Part shown: one piece after another, positions 27,525 through 37,397 of the stretch
Numbering within the stretch: the stretch's first letter is position 1
How the letters are laid out: the number at the start of each line of letters is the position of its first letter
NCBI RefSeq assembly: GCF_003336805.1
Contig: NZ_QFWJ01000012.1
Location: 1-64,000 of the forward strand
DNA: 64,000 bases
Direction: 5' to 3'
Source: Marinospirillum perlucidum
Lineage (GTDB): Bacteria > Pseudomonadota > Gammaproteobacteria > Pseudomonadales > Halomonadaceae
Notes under the pieces: generated by a model
Seen by the model: only the letters and a program-made list of their open reading frames with translations
Told to the model about the DNA's origin: nothing
Database searches by the model: none
Made by a program: the position numbers and the translations under genes

Positions 27525-28424
27525 TTAACTCCAGAAGATAACCCCCAGGGCGGAGGCAGCCACCCAGATCGCCAGGGAACGCCAGATCCATTCATTCATC
27601 AAAGACAATTCCCGATCCGCCTCCTCACTCATCAATTCCGGTCTCTGTTCCCGAATATCCAGGCAACGCTGGCTGGCAACCTGGCCGTAACCAGCTACCA
27701 ACTGACGCTCGAGAAAAGCTTCCGAAGAGAGCTTCCAGGATAAAAGATCCCGGCTAAACTGCTTGAGTCCCCGCCAGGGATGACTGAGTAGGGCCAGCGT
27801 CAGCCCCATCAGGCGGGCTGCCGGCCACTCCAGCACCCGGTGAAAGAGCTCTACCTGTTCATCACAGGCAGGCGCTGTCTCGGGATTATGTCGTTGAGCG
27901 GTCTTCAGGGCCTGCTCACTCAAACGCACCAGTAGCGCCCCCACTGGGCCCAGCAATAGGTACCAGAAAAGTACGAGAAAGAGTCGATCAAAGGCGAAAT
28001 AAATCAGACGGGAAATCAAGCGGGCATGCAAGCGGCAAGGCTCCTGGTCGACACCCGGTTCCTCGAGGATTTCTTCAGCATAATAACTGGCTGCCTGATG
28101 ATCGCCCTGACGCCAGGCCACCATATAGCGATCGATCCAGAGCAATTCGCTTCGCCGTCCCAGGGCATAAAAAACCACCAGTAGATGGACCGCTAAAGTG
28201 GGCAAGGACCAGAGCCAGTCCTCCAGCAGCCACAAAAGTAACCAGAGAAGCAGTATCCAGGGCAGGAGGCTGGCCAGAAAAACGGGAATACTACCCGGAG
28301 CCTTTTTTAGATAACGGGCCAGACCCAGTTGCCAGCGGGCATAGAGACGATCCAGAGGAAGGGTCAAGGCCTGTCCGGGCAGACTTCTCAGTAAAAGCAC
28401 TGCCAGCATCACGAAAAATTTCAT
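27525..28424 (-). CDS. ampE: AmpE-like inner membrane protein
   Basis: A 299-residue membrane protein with about four hydrophobic segments (near 5-18, 45-65, 72-90, 150-170 and a C-terminal one). It matches the AmpE/CobD-related family by its position directly after ampD and by the sensor-like WIDRYMVAWRQGDHQAA segment. AmpE is thought to act in beta-lactamase induction sensing, though its biochemical role is unclear. It starts 1 nt after the ampD stop, so the genes are coupled. Confidence 0.85.
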   Translation of the reverse strand: MKFFVMLAVLLLRSLPGQALTLPLDRLYARWQLGLARYLKKAPGSIPVFLASLLPWILLLWLLLWLLEDWLWSLPTLAVHLLVVFYALGRRSELLWIDRYMVAWRQGDHQAASYYAEEILEEPGVDQEPCRLHARLISRLIYFAFDRLFLVLFWYLLLGPVGALLVRLSEQALKTAQRHNPETAPACDEQVELFHRVLEWPAARLMGLTLALLSHPWRGLKQFSRDLLSWKLSSEAFLERQLVAGYGQVASQRCLDIREQRPELMSEEADRELSLMNEWIWRSLAIWVAASALGVIFWS

Positions 28425-28425
28425 C

Positions 28426-28962
28426 TTATAACTCCGTTAAATAGGCATCCCAATCAAAGGCCGGACCCGGGTCCGTCTTACGGCCTGGCGCAAGGGTGGA
28501 GTGGCCGCAAATCCGATCCCGGGTAATTGCCGGGTAAGCCTGCATCAGTTGCCGGGTGACCCTTTGTAATTGCAAATACTGAATGGGAGTATAAGGCTGA
28601 TCATCCGAGCCTTCCATTTCAATCCCCAAGGCAAAATCATTACAATTCTCCCGCCCCTGAAAGCTTGACTGGCCCGCATGCCAGGCGCGTCGGTCAAAAC
28701 CGACAAACTGCACCAGCTCACCTGTTCGGGTAATCAACAGATGCGCAGAAACCTCAAGATGGGCTATTTCAGCAAAATAGGGATGTTCTTCCGGTGACAG
28801 ACAGCCGGTAAAGAGCTGCTCTATTGCCCGACCGCCATAGGTTTTGGGTGGCAAAGCAATATTGTGAATGACCAGAAGACTGATCTCCTGATGCGGACGT
28901 TCATTGTAGAAGGGCGAAGGACAGGCCCTTGCTTCCTTTAGCCAGTGGTTATCCAGGGTCAT
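28426..28962 (-). CDS. ampD: 1,6-anhydro-N-acetylmuramyl-L-alanine amidase
   Basis: A 178-residue cytoplasmic zinc amidase that recycles cell-wall anhydromuropeptides and thereby keeps AmpR-controlled beta-lactamase low. Zinc ligands are visible as LVIHN (His about 34), GHSTLAPGRKTDPG (His about 154, Asp about 164). Substrate-binding FVGFDRRAWHAG and IGIEMEG-like segments are present. It diverges from nadC, the same arrangement as in E. coli and Pseudomonas. Confidence 0.95.
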   Translation of the reverse strand: MTLDNHWLKEARACPSPFYNERPHQEISLLVIHNIALPPKTYGGRAIEQLFTGCLSPEEHPYFAEIAHLEVSAHLLITRTGELVQFVGFDRRAWHAGQSSFQGRENCNDFALGIEMEGSDDQPYTPIQYLQLQRVTRQLMQAYPAITRDRICGHSTLAPGRKTDPGPAFDWDAYLTEL

Positions 28963-29018
28963 TGATCAGGACAGTCCGGTTTTTTGTTGGATCTAGAGCC
29001 AAGTCAGGCCAGTCAGCC

Positions 29019-30543
<1,525 letters not shown>

Positions 30544-30586
30544 CCAGAAAACAACCCAGCTTCTTTCCGGCGAAAAGGATAAACTC

Positions 30587-31408
30587 ATGACAGCAACAAG
30601 TGTTTACGATCACCTGATTATCGGTGGAAGTACCCAGGGCGCCCGGCTTATGCAGGAGCTTTCCACAGAAGCTTCCCTGCGATTGGCTGTAGCCGACCGC
30701 CAGCTGGTTTTTCCTCAAGCCGGGGTTAGTGCAGCAAAACAGCTGGAAGCCGATCAGCAGGTAGCTTGGCAACTGCTGGCTGGTACCAATATCACCGATT
30801 TGCGTTTCACTCAGGATGGTCTTCTGGAAGCCAGAAACCCTGACGGCAAGTGCTTTTACGCCAAGGCGGTGACCCTTACAGCCGGTGCCAGCAATCTGTT
30901 TCTGGCCCACCGCATGGGTTACGGCCTTGATTATCAACTCTTGCCGGTCAGTGGCTGGGTCTACACCCGTTCACAAGAGAGCCTGACCATCCAGTTTATA
31001 GGGCGTCTCAAAACGGGCGCTGGCAGCAAGCCTCTGGGAAGCCGCTGCCAACTGCTACGCCTGCATGCCCATCCGCTGGCCAGCTGGAAATGGCTGCAAT
31101 CCCGCACTCTGCGCCAGCTGTTACTAGCCAGCTGTCTGCGCCAGCTTCCGGGGCTGCGTTCCTGGCTTTTGAGCCGTCGAGCGAAAAAGATGGTGGGCCA
31201 GTCCCCAGTCGCGGAACTTGATTACCAAGGTCCTCTGGCCAGGGAATACTGGTTGGTGGAGACCAAAACAGGCGAAGTGGTCAGCGAAGAAGTACGTCTG
31301 CAACCCAACCCCAGGCTGAGCTTTATCTTTGCGGCCCCAGCCTCACTTCAAGAAGAGGAAGCCGGAGCCGGAAATCCAACTGAAGAAACAATCAGTTCTG
31401 ATAAATAA
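30587..31408 (+). CDS. Small FAD-fold-like protein of unknown function
   Basis: The 273-residue protein starts with a Rossmann-like beta-alpha-beta segment, HLIIGGSTQGARLMQEL (about 8-25), with a degenerate G-G-x-x-x-G loop. A later segment KAVTLTAGASNLFLAHRMG (about 91-110) resembles the ATG-type motif of FAD-dependent oxidoreductases such as glycerol-3-phosphate dehydrogenase-like enzymes. The region between is much shorter than in typical 370-400-residue members, so it is a reduced or degenerate relative. It is third in the nadC operon and overlaps the convergent FliL-like gene by 17 bp at its 3' end. Confidence 0.6.
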   Translation: MTATSVYDHLIIGGSTQGARLMQELSTEASLRLAVADRQLVFPQAGVSAAKQLEADQQVAWQLLAGTNITDLRFTQDGLLEARNPDGKCFYAKAVTLTAGASNLFLAHRMGYGLDYQLLPVSGWVYTRSQESLTIQFIGRLKTGAGSKPLGSRCQLLRLHAHPLASWKWLQSRTLRQLLLASCLRQLPGLRSWLLSRRAKKMVGQSPVAELDYQGPLAREYWLVETKTGEVVSEEVRLQPNPRLSFIFAAPASLQEEEAGAGNPTEETISSDK

Positions 31409-31805
31409 AATCGGTAATCAGAACATCCTCAACCACATCGGAGCCTACTTCCGCACGCAGGGTCCGATTGACCACTTCCAGCAGCTCCTTACGGATCCGC
31501 TCCTGGCCTCTGGCAGTAATCACATTGTTTTCTGTCTGGCGTGACAGGTTCATAACAATGGTATTACGAATCAGGGGCTCGTGTTGTTCGACGGCCTGAA
31601 AAGCGCGAGGGTCACTCATTTCCAGGGTGACATCGGCTTTCAAATATTTGAGCCGCCCTGGACCACCATAATTGGTGACAAAACCCGGACTCAGCTCGAA
31701 ATAGTAAACACCGCCTTCGCCGCCTTCAGCATCTTCAGCAAAAGACTGGACAGGCAGCCAAGCCAGGCAGGCCAGCAGTAACACATAGACCGGGGTTAAA
31801 CGCAT
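31392..31805 (-). CDS. FliL-family protein with Sec signal peptide
   Basis: A 137-residue protein. Residues 1-23 form a signal peptide with a plausible AxA-type cleavage before EDAEGG. The rest matches the FliL domain: YYFELSPGFVTNYG (about 35-48), KYLKADVTLEM, then LIRNTIVMNLSRQT and the C-terminal RIRKELLEVVNRTL. Classical FliL is anchored by an uncleaved helix at the flagellar basal body and supports stator function. This copy may be periplasmic and lies away from flagellar genes. The ATG at 31805 has GGGAG 7 nt upstream; an in-frame ATG at 31844 has no such site. Confidence 0.8.
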   Translation of the reverse strand: MRLTPVYVLLLACLAWLPVQSFAEDAEGGEGGVYYFELSPGFVTNYGGPGRLKYLKADVTLEMSDPRAFQAVEQHEPLIRNTIVMNLSRQTENNVITARGQERIRKELLEVVNRTLRAEVGSDVVEDVLITDFIYQN

Positions 31806-31844
31806 GGTGTTCTCCCTAAGAACTGGATGATATCTCTGACCCAA

Positions 31845-32205
31845 GTTTATTGATTTCCTGCGCGCTAGGCTAGTCCAACCCTCGACCTCTTATTGATCTT
31901 ATTCAGATCCGTCATATTTTTGCCATTCACTGATCCGGGAGGCTTGCACAGAACTTCATAAATACGTAAAACTAGGAAACATCTGATTAACGTGACGAGC
32001 GCCAGTTAGGGCTGAATTCATTCCTGATGAATTCCAGCACTTCCTACTTCCGTGTAGGTCGCCAGCGGAATTGAACGAAAAAGCGGAATTTACCCCAAGT
32101 AAATGAGCATTTTGAGGCCAGTTCCAACGCAGTATTAGCAAGCGCAGCCGTTAATCAGAGCTGTCCTAACGCTGCCCATTACATAACAACATCAGGAGTA
32201 ACGCC
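31845..32205. other. Intergenic region between the FliL-like gene and rsd
   Basis: About 360 bp with no credible gene. The left 137 bp, next to the FliL-like gene, shows no clear promoter. The right part is the inverted-repeat-bounded element annotated separately, followed by the rsd ribosome binding site (AGGAG, 8 nt before the ATG). Confidence 0.6.
31982..32159. repeat. Possible MITE-like element bounded by 11-bp inverted repeats
   Basis: The 178-bp segment begins TCTGATTAACG (31982-31992) and ends with its exact reverse complement (32149-32159). Inside is a strong hairpin at about 32011-32040 (arms GAATTCAT/ATGAATTC) and a direct repeat of GCGGAATT around 32066-32091. No coding capacity is convincing (a 61-codon frame looks incidental). 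Such short non-coding elements with terminal inverted repeats are typical of MITEs or extragenic repeats. There is no second copy that I could see in this window, and target-site duplications are not evident. Confidence 0.42.
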
Positions 32206-32673
32206 ATGCTGGAGTCCTGCAAGAATGCCCAGGAACGCTGGGGCGGAGTGCATCAGTTGATTGATCGCTGGCTGGGTGAAAGGCGTGCACTTCTGGTGAG
32301 CTATAACCGCCTGAATCAGGGATTACATGATCAGGGGCGGATTACCAGCGCCAAAATTGAGGAATTTCGTGAGCGGTTGGTCGATTATCTGAGCGCGGGC
32401 CATTTTGAAATCTTTGAACAGCTGATGCATGAAGCCGAAGCCTTTCAGGACCAGGATGCCCTCAAACACCTGGAGATCACCCTGCCCTGGCTGCATGAAT
32501 CCACCCAGCAACTGATGCTGGATGAAGATCAGCTGATTCCTCTGTCACTGTCGAGTCTGGAAAAAACTCTCAATCATACCGGAGAACTGCTGGCTGAACG
32601 CTTTGAGCAGGAAGACCTGCTGATTGCCAAGCTGCATGCCATCCATGCCCCTCAGCAACCCGAAAAGGCCTGA
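32206..32673 (+). CDS. rsd: Rsd/AlgQ-family anti-sigma-70 factor
   Basis: A 155-residue helical cytosolic protein. The start MLESCKNAQERWGGVHQLIDRWLGERRALL is the Rsd/AlgQ signature; Rsd binds region 4 of sigma-70 in stationary phase, and AlgQ influences alginate and virulence gene control in Pseudomonas. Length matches (158 in E. coli). A good ribosome binding site (AGGAG) is present. Its promoter region includes the inverted-repeat element. It converges with yjaG, sharing a stem-loop that includes the rsd stop. Confidence 0.92.
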   Translation: MLESCKNAQERWGGVHQLIDRWLGERRALLVSYNRLNQGLHDQGRITSAKIEEFRERLVDYLSAGHFEIFEQLMHEAEAFQDQDALKHLEITLPWLHESTQQLMLDEDQLIPLSLSSLEKTLNHTGELLAERFEQEDLLIAKLHAIHAPQQPEKA

Positions 32674-32686
32674 TACTTCAGGCCTT
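32665..32686. terminator. Stem-loop between the convergent rsd and yjaG genes
   Basis: A perfect 9-bp stem (AAGGCCTGA/TCAGGCCTT) with a 4-nt loop includes the rsd stop codon. Tails on both strands are short of T, the minus strand being slightly better (TTTTC). The stem is nearly the same as that of the adk terminator. Confidence 0.55.
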
Positions 32687-32695
32687 CTGGCCCCA

Positions 32696-33313
32696 TCATT
32701 CCCGGTCTTCGTCCAGGCTGATCCCCAGGTTGCTGACACCTTCGTTTCGAGCCAACTGCCTGATGCCTCTCAAGACCTCAGGATGAGGCTGAAATTGTGC
32801 TGAAACCTGGCTCAGCAGCTCATCCTGAAAATCATTTTCATCTGCCATCAGCTCTTGCTCGCGAATCCATTGGGACTGGGCTTCTTCGTCAACATCCTCG
32901 GGAGCCAGCAACAATAGATACTGGCGCACACTGGAGCGGGATAGCTTGCTGGCCCTGATGGCATTGTCCTCGTCATGCTTGAGGGCCTGATCAATCGCCA
33001 GCTCCAGAGCCATCATGGCATCCAGTGCCGGATAGACCCCGTAAACATCAAAATCATCCGGCTCGGGTTCCAGTTCGGCCAGCTTCTCCTGATGAACCGC
33101 CCAGTTAATCCGGGCATCCTTGGCCAGAAGGCTCTCCCACAAGAGCCCCAGAAGTTTCTGATATTCCCGAGGATCACCGAACCCCGTCGCCTCGCAAAAC
33201 AACAGGTAATTGGGAGCTGCCCTTTGTGCCAGAGCCGCGACAAAAGCCAGCTGTTGCCAAGGCTGCAAACGCCTCAGCCGCTGATTGAAAGAAGGCGGTT
33301 TCTTACCTGCCAT
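32696..33313 (-). CDS. yjaG: DUF416 / YjaG-family protein
   Basis: A 205-residue soluble protein with the YjaG pattern: LQPWQQLAFVAALAQRAAPNY near the N-terminus, a central DVYGVYPALDAMMALELAIDQAL (about 92-114), and an acidic C-terminal part. Function is unknown. It starts 1 nt after the stop of the gamma-carbonic-anhydrase-like gene, so the two form an operon. Confidence 0.85.
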   Translation of the reverse strand: MAGKKPPSFNQRLRRLQPWQQLAFVAALAQRAAPNYLLFCEATGFGDPREYQKLLGLLWESLLAKDARINWAVHQEKLAELEPEPDDFDVYGVYPALDAMMALELAIDQALKHDEDNAIRASKLSRSSVRQYLLLLAPEDVDEEAQSQWIREQELMADENDFQDELLSQVSAQFQPHPEVLRGIRQLARNEGVSNLGISLDEDRE

Positions 33314-33314
33314 A

Positions 33315-33857
33315 TCAAGCCTCCCAGCCTTCAGCCAGATGCTTATCCTTCAGAGCCACATAATTGGCAGCCGAGTAGCTGAAAAAACGTCTTTCCTTGC
33401 CAGAGATTTCGCGCACCTGGCGGGCCGGGCTACCTGCATAGACATAACCGGATTTCAGCGTCTTGCCGGGGGTCACCAGGGCTCCGGCGGCAATGATCAC
33501 TTCGTCTTCCACCGTGACGCCATCCATGATGGTGGCGCTCATACCGACCAGAATACGATTGCCAAGAGTACAGCCATGCAAAACCGCCTTATGGCCGATG
33601 GTGACCTCTTCACCAATAATGAGTGGATAGCCGCCGGGATTAAAATCACTGGCATGCGTAATATGCAGCACACTGCCATCCTGCACACTGGTACCGCGGC
33701 CGATACGAATCCGGTGCATGTCACCGCGAATCACCGCCTGAGGCCAGACGGAAACATCATCACCCAGCTCGACATCCCCCAGAACGACAGCCGTGGGGTC
33801 AACAAAAACCCTGGCACCCAGTTGAGGCGTATAGCCCTGATATTTTCTAATGGTCAT
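33315..33857 (-). CDS. Gamma-carbonic-anhydrase-like hexapeptide-repeat protein
   Basis: A 180-residue left-handed beta-helix protein of the YrdA/CaiE-like gamma-carbonic anhydrase family. Hexapeptide repeats run from about 25 to 155. Metal-ligand-type histidines appear in HITHASDF (about 70-77) and GHKAVLHGC (about 96-104). Family members bind Zn or Fe; many lack measurable carbonic anhydrase activity, so the reaction is uncertain. It is the first gene of a two-gene unit with yjaG. Confidence 0.88.
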   Translation of the reverse strand: MTIRKYQGYTPQLGARVFVDPTAVVLGDVELGDDVSVWPQAVIRGDMHRIRIGRGTSVQDGSVLHITHASDFNPGGYPLIIGEEVTIGHKAVLHGCTLGNRILVGMSATIMDGVTVEDEVIIAAGALVTPGKTLKSGYVYAGSPARQVREISGKERRFFSYSAANYVALKDKHLAEGWEA

Positions 33858-33978
33858 AAAACAACCTTCCCCTTACGATTCATTGTTGATCACCCTCGGA
33901 ATCAGTAATTCGGGTAATCCAGCTTGCCAGCATTCTACCCAGTGGCTTGAAACCCTGCCAGGAGCACCGCATATCTTC

Positions 33979-33987
33979 TGATAGAAT
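33979..33987 (+). promoter_or_regulatory. Candidate extended -10 promoter of prlC
   Basis: TGATAGAAT (TGn + TAGAAT) lies about 70 nt before the prlC ATG, with no good -35. Transcription would start near 33994 and include the leader hairpin at 34005-34040. Confidence 0.35.
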
Positions 33988-34004
33988 AGTGAGTAATTAT
34001 GACT

Positions 34005-34040
34005 GCAGACAGGCCTTTATAACCCGGAAAACCTGTCTGC
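34005..34040 (+). other. Leader hairpin before prlC
   Basis: GCAGACAGG and its exact complement CCTGTCTGC enclose an 18-nt loop and end 16 nt before the prlC ATG, just ahead of the ribosome binding site (CAGGAG). It could modulate translation or be a protein-binding site. Confidence 0.45.
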
Positions 34041-34056
34041 CTGACCAGGAGTTTTC

Positions 34057-36099
34057 ATGAGCGCCAGTAATCCCCTAGTGAACATCACCGACCTTCCCGC
34101 TTTTGATGAGATCACCCCCGACCAGGTGGAGCCGGCCCTGGACCAGCTCCTGCAGAAAAACCGCGAAGCGGTTGAACAGGTTCTCGCTCTTTCAGATGTC
34201 TCCTGGAAAAACAGCCTGGGCCCTCTGGAAGAAGCCGGAGATCAACTGGAAAGAGCCTGGTCCCCGGTATCCCACCTGAATTCAGTCAAGAACAGCCCGG
34301 AACTGCGCGCAGCCTATGAAAAGTGTTTGCCCAAGCTGTCTGAGTTTTCCACCTGGTTCAGCCAGCATCCGGGTCTCTATCAGCTCTACAAGCAGTTGGA
34401 TGAACAAACCCGTGAGCCGCTGACCCAGGCCCAGAAAAAAATGCTGGAAAACAGCCTCAGGGATTTTCGTCTCAGCGGGATAGAACTGCCCAAAGAAGAT
34501 CAGGAACGCTTTGCCGAGATACAAAAGCGCCTGTCAGAGCTATCCAATCAGTTTTCCAACAACCTGCTGGATGCCACCCAAAACTGGAGCAAGCTGGTTA
34601 CCGACGAGGCAGAGCTGGCAGGCCTGCCCCAGACCGCAAAGGATTCCGCCGCTGCCGAAGCCAAGGCAAAGGATCAGGAAGGCTGGTTGTTCACTCTCAA
34701 CTTCCCCAGCTTTCAGCCGGTGATGGCCTACGCCGACAACCGTGAACTCCGCCGGGAAATCTACACCGCCTTTGTGACTCGCGCTTCCGACCAGGGCCCT
34801 GATGCCGGTCACTGGGACAACGCTCCGCTGATGGAAGAAATTCTGGCCTTGCGACAGGAAAAGGCGCAACTGCTGGGCTTTTCTTCCTATGCTCACCTGT
34901 CCGTGGCGCGCAAGATGGCCCCTTCCCCACAAGCGGTCATGGATTTCCTCAAAGACCTGGCCCACAAAGCCTATCCCCAGGCACAAAAGGATTTTCAGGA
35001 ACTCCAGGCTTTTGCCGCTGAGGAGGGTGTGGATAAATTAGAGCCCTGGGACATCAACTACTTTTCGGAAAAAATGCGTCAGCAACGCTATGCCATCAGT
35101 CAGGAAGAATTACGCCCCTGGTTCCCGGTCGACCGGGTGCTGGACGGCCTTTTCACCGTAGCTGGCAAGCTGTTTGATGTCAGTTTTGAGGCTGATCCCG
35201 AAGTAACCACCTGGCATCCGGATGCACGCTATTACCGGGTGACTCGTCAGGGACAGCCCCTGGCCGGTTTTTATCTGGACCTCTACGCTCGTGAAGGCAA
35301 GCGGGGTGGTGCCTGGATGGCTGATTGCCGTAATCGCCGCCTGCAAGCAGGCCAGCAGCCGCAATTGCCCGTGGCCTTTCTGACCTGCAACTTCACTCCC
35401 CCTGTGGATAATCAGCCCAGCCTGCTGACCCATAATGAAGTCACCACCCTCTTCCATGAATTTGGCCATGGTCTGCATCACATGCTGACCCAGGTCGAAG
35501 TGCCCGAGGTAGCCGGTATCAACGGAGTCGCCTGGGATGCTGTCGAACTGCCCAGCCAATTTATGGAAAACTTCTGCTGGGAAAGAGAAGGTCTGGATCT
35601 GATGACCGGCCATTATCAAACCGGGGAAGCCCTGCCGCAGGCGTTGTTTGAAAAGATGCTGGCGGCGAAAAACTTCCAGTCCGCCATGGGAATGCTGCGC
35701 CAGCTGGAATTCTCCCTGTTTGATTTCCGCCTGCATCTGGAAAAGGAAAAGCCTTCTGCCGATGAAATCCAGGCATTGCTGGATGAGGTGCGCAGCCAGG
35801 TCAGCGTTGTACCCACAGCCGATTTCAACCGCTTCCAGAATGGTTTTGCCCACATTTTTGCCGGTGGCTATGCTGCGGGCTACTACAGCTACAAATGGGC
35901 CGAGGTGCTTTCAGCCGATGCCTTCAGTGCTTTTGAGGAAGAAGGGATTTTCAATCCGGAGACAGGACGCCGTTTCCGTGAGGAAATTCTGGAGAAAGGC
36001 GGGTCGGATGACGCCATGACCCTGTTCATCAACTTCCGTGGCCGTGAACCCCAGGTTGATGCCCTCTTGAGACACAATGGAATTGAAGCCGGTGAGTGA
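34057..36099 (+). CDS. prlC: Oligopeptidase A (M3 zinc peptidase)
   Basis: A 680-residue cytosolic metallopeptidase that degrades oligopeptides and signal peptides. The zinc motif HEFGH is at about 467-471, with the downstream glutamate supplied by AWDAVELPSQFMENF. Length matches E. coli PrlC (680). The stop overlaps the start region of the next gene by 23 bp, so they are likely co-transcribed. Confidence 0.97.
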   Translation: MSASNPLVNITDLPAFDEITPDQVEPALDQLLQKNREAVEQVLALSDVSWKNSLGPLEEAGDQLERAWSPVSHLNSVKNSPELRAAYEKCLPKLSEFSTWFSQHPGLYQLYKQLDEQTREPLTQAQKKMLENSLRDFRLSGIELPKEDQERFAEIQKRLSELSNQFSNNLLDATQNWSKLVTDEAELAGLPQTAKDSAAAEAKAKDQEGWLFTLNFPSFQPVMAYADNRELRREIYTAFVTRASDQGPDAGHWDNAPLMEEILALRQEKAQLLGFSSYAHLSVARKMAPSPQAVMDFLKDLAHKAYPQAQKDFQELQAFAAEEGVDKLEPWDINYFSEKMRQQRYAISQEELRPWFPVDRVLDGLFTVAGKLFDVSFEADPEVTTWHPDARYYRVTRQGQPLAGFYLDLYAREGKRGGAWMADCRNRRLQAGQQPQLPVAFLTCNFTPPVDNQPSLLTHNEVTTLFHEFGHGLHHMLTQVEVPEVAGINGVAWDAVELPSQFMENFCWEREGLDLMTGHYQTGEALPQALFEKMLAAKNFQSAMGMLRQLEFSLFDFRLHLEKEKPSADEIQALLDEVRSQVSVVPTADFNRFQNGFAHIFAGGYAAGYYSYKWAEVLSADAFSAFEEEGIFNPETGRRFREEILEKGGSDDAMTLFINFRGREPQVDALLRHNGIEAGE

Positions 36100-36853
36100 A
36101 ACCCGCTACCTGCTGCTCCACTCGTCCCTGTCTAGTGGCAGGCAATGGCAGGCCCTGACCAGCCAACTGCCTGAAGGCCGTAGCCATACTCCCGATCTTC
36201 TCGGTTATGGCGCGGCCATGCAGATAATCTGGACACCGCGCCAGGTCAGCCTGGAAGAAGAGATGGCTGCCATCATTAAACAGCTGCCCGAAGACTGGCA
36301 GGAAACCCCCTGGCACTTGATCGGGCATTCCTATGGTGCCGTCAATGCTTTGCAACTGGCCTACAGCTTTCCCGAGCAGTTTCAAAGCCTGGCTCTTTTC
36401 GAGCCGGTTGCCTTCTCACTGCTGCCTGAAGGTCGGGAAAAACAGGAGGTTCTGCAGCTGGTGGAAGAATTGAACGCTCACCTGGATCGTGGGCAGGATG
36501 ACAGAGCCGCCGAAGGCTTTATCGATTACTGGAACCAACCGGGTCATTTCAGCCAGCTACCTGCAGAAGTACGCGCAGCCTTCACCCTGGGAGTCCACAA
36601 GGTGATGGCGGATTTTCATGCGCTGATGACGCTGGACTGGTCACTGGATGAACTGGCAGAGCGACTCCACCAGCCCTGTCTTCTGATGCAGGGGCGAGAA
36701 AGCCGCTCCACGGCCCATGAAGTCATCAAGCAATTGGCCAAGCACCTGCCCAGGAGCTCAAGTATCGAGTTTTCTGGAGGACATATGGCACCCTTGACCC
36801 AGGCACGCCAGGTCAATCAGACCCTTCTGCAGTTTTTGGAATGCCCCGAGTAG
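36077..36853 (+). CDS. Alpha/beta hydrolase
   Basis: A 258-residue alpha/beta-hydrolase-fold protein. The nucleophile elbow GHSYG places the catalytic Ser at about 85; a C-terminal GGHMAP supplies the probable catalytic His (about 235), and an Asp or Glu near 200-210 would complete the triad. HSSLSSGRQW near the N-terminus fits the oxyanion region. Substrate unknown. It overlaps prlC by 23 bp. Confidence 0.87.
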   Translation: MELKPVSETRYLLLHSSLSSGRQWQALTSQLPEGRSHTPDLLGYGAAMQIIWTPRQVSLEEEMAAIIKQLPEDWQETPWHLIGHSYGAVNALQLAYSFPEQFQSLALFEPVAFSLLPEGREKQEVLQLVEELNAHLDRGQDDRAAEGFIDYWNQPGHFSQLPAEVRAAFTLGVHKVMADFHALMTLDWSLDELAERLHQPCLLMQGRESRSTAHEVIKQLAKHLPRSSSIEFSGGHMAPLTQARQVNQTLLQFLECPE

Positions 36854-36898
36854 CAGCAGCCGGGCAGGCATCAGACCGGCTACCGGGACCACTCCCGC

Positions 36899-37369
36899 CT
36901 ATTCAGCGCTAGGCGCTGCTGTTGATGCCGAATTCCCGGCTGGCTGTGGAGCCTGCTGCTCCTGGCGTATTTGCTGGTTTTGCATCAGGGTTTCCAGGCG
37001 ATCACTGCCCAGCAAATGCAAGGGATTGCAGTTTTTAATCACAACCTGGCCTTCCAGCATGCTGCCCCGGGAGAATTCGCGGAAGATGCAGTTGTTATTA
37101 TCCGGATCATAATTTTGAATCCAGAGATTATCGCCTTTCCAGGTAACGCCCAGGTGGTATTGACCCTCAGGAACCTGCAGACTCATGGAGCCACCGTAAC
37201 GCTTAACCAGAAGCTGTTCGAGATAAAAGTAATAAAAAGAATGGCTGAGTACGCCCAGGACCAGCGCTACCACCAGGGCCACTCTGACCCGGCCCAGACG
37301 TACGCTGATCAGATAGAAAATTCCCAGTAATAGTGCCACTACCACCAGCCAGTAAAGATTGGTCAGCAT
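36899..37369 (-). CDS. Hypothetical membrane-anchored protein
   Basis: The 156-residue protein has two N-terminal hydrophobic segments (about 4-24 and 30-50) and a polar C-terminal domain with a CIF...NCNP cysteine pair that could form a disulfide outside the cytoplasm. The tail is rich in Gln, Ala and Pro. No family is recognised. It follows another small envelope protein gene by 28 nt on the same strand. Confidence 0.6.
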   Translation of the reverse strand: MLTNLYWLVVVALLLGIFYLISVRLGRVRVALVVALVLGVLSHSFYYFYLEQLLVKRYGGSMSLQVPEGQYHLGVTWKGDNLWIQNYDPDNNNCIFREFSRGSMLEGQVVIKNCNPLHLLGSDRLETLMQNQQIRQEQQAPQPAGNSASTAAPSAE

Positions 37370-37397
37370 CCGCTTCTCCTTGATTCAGTTCCAAAAG

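Noticed and set aside
31956-32141. 61-codon frame inside the inverted-repeat element
   Set aside because: No ribosome binding site, no recognisable domain, and it lies within a structured non-coding element.
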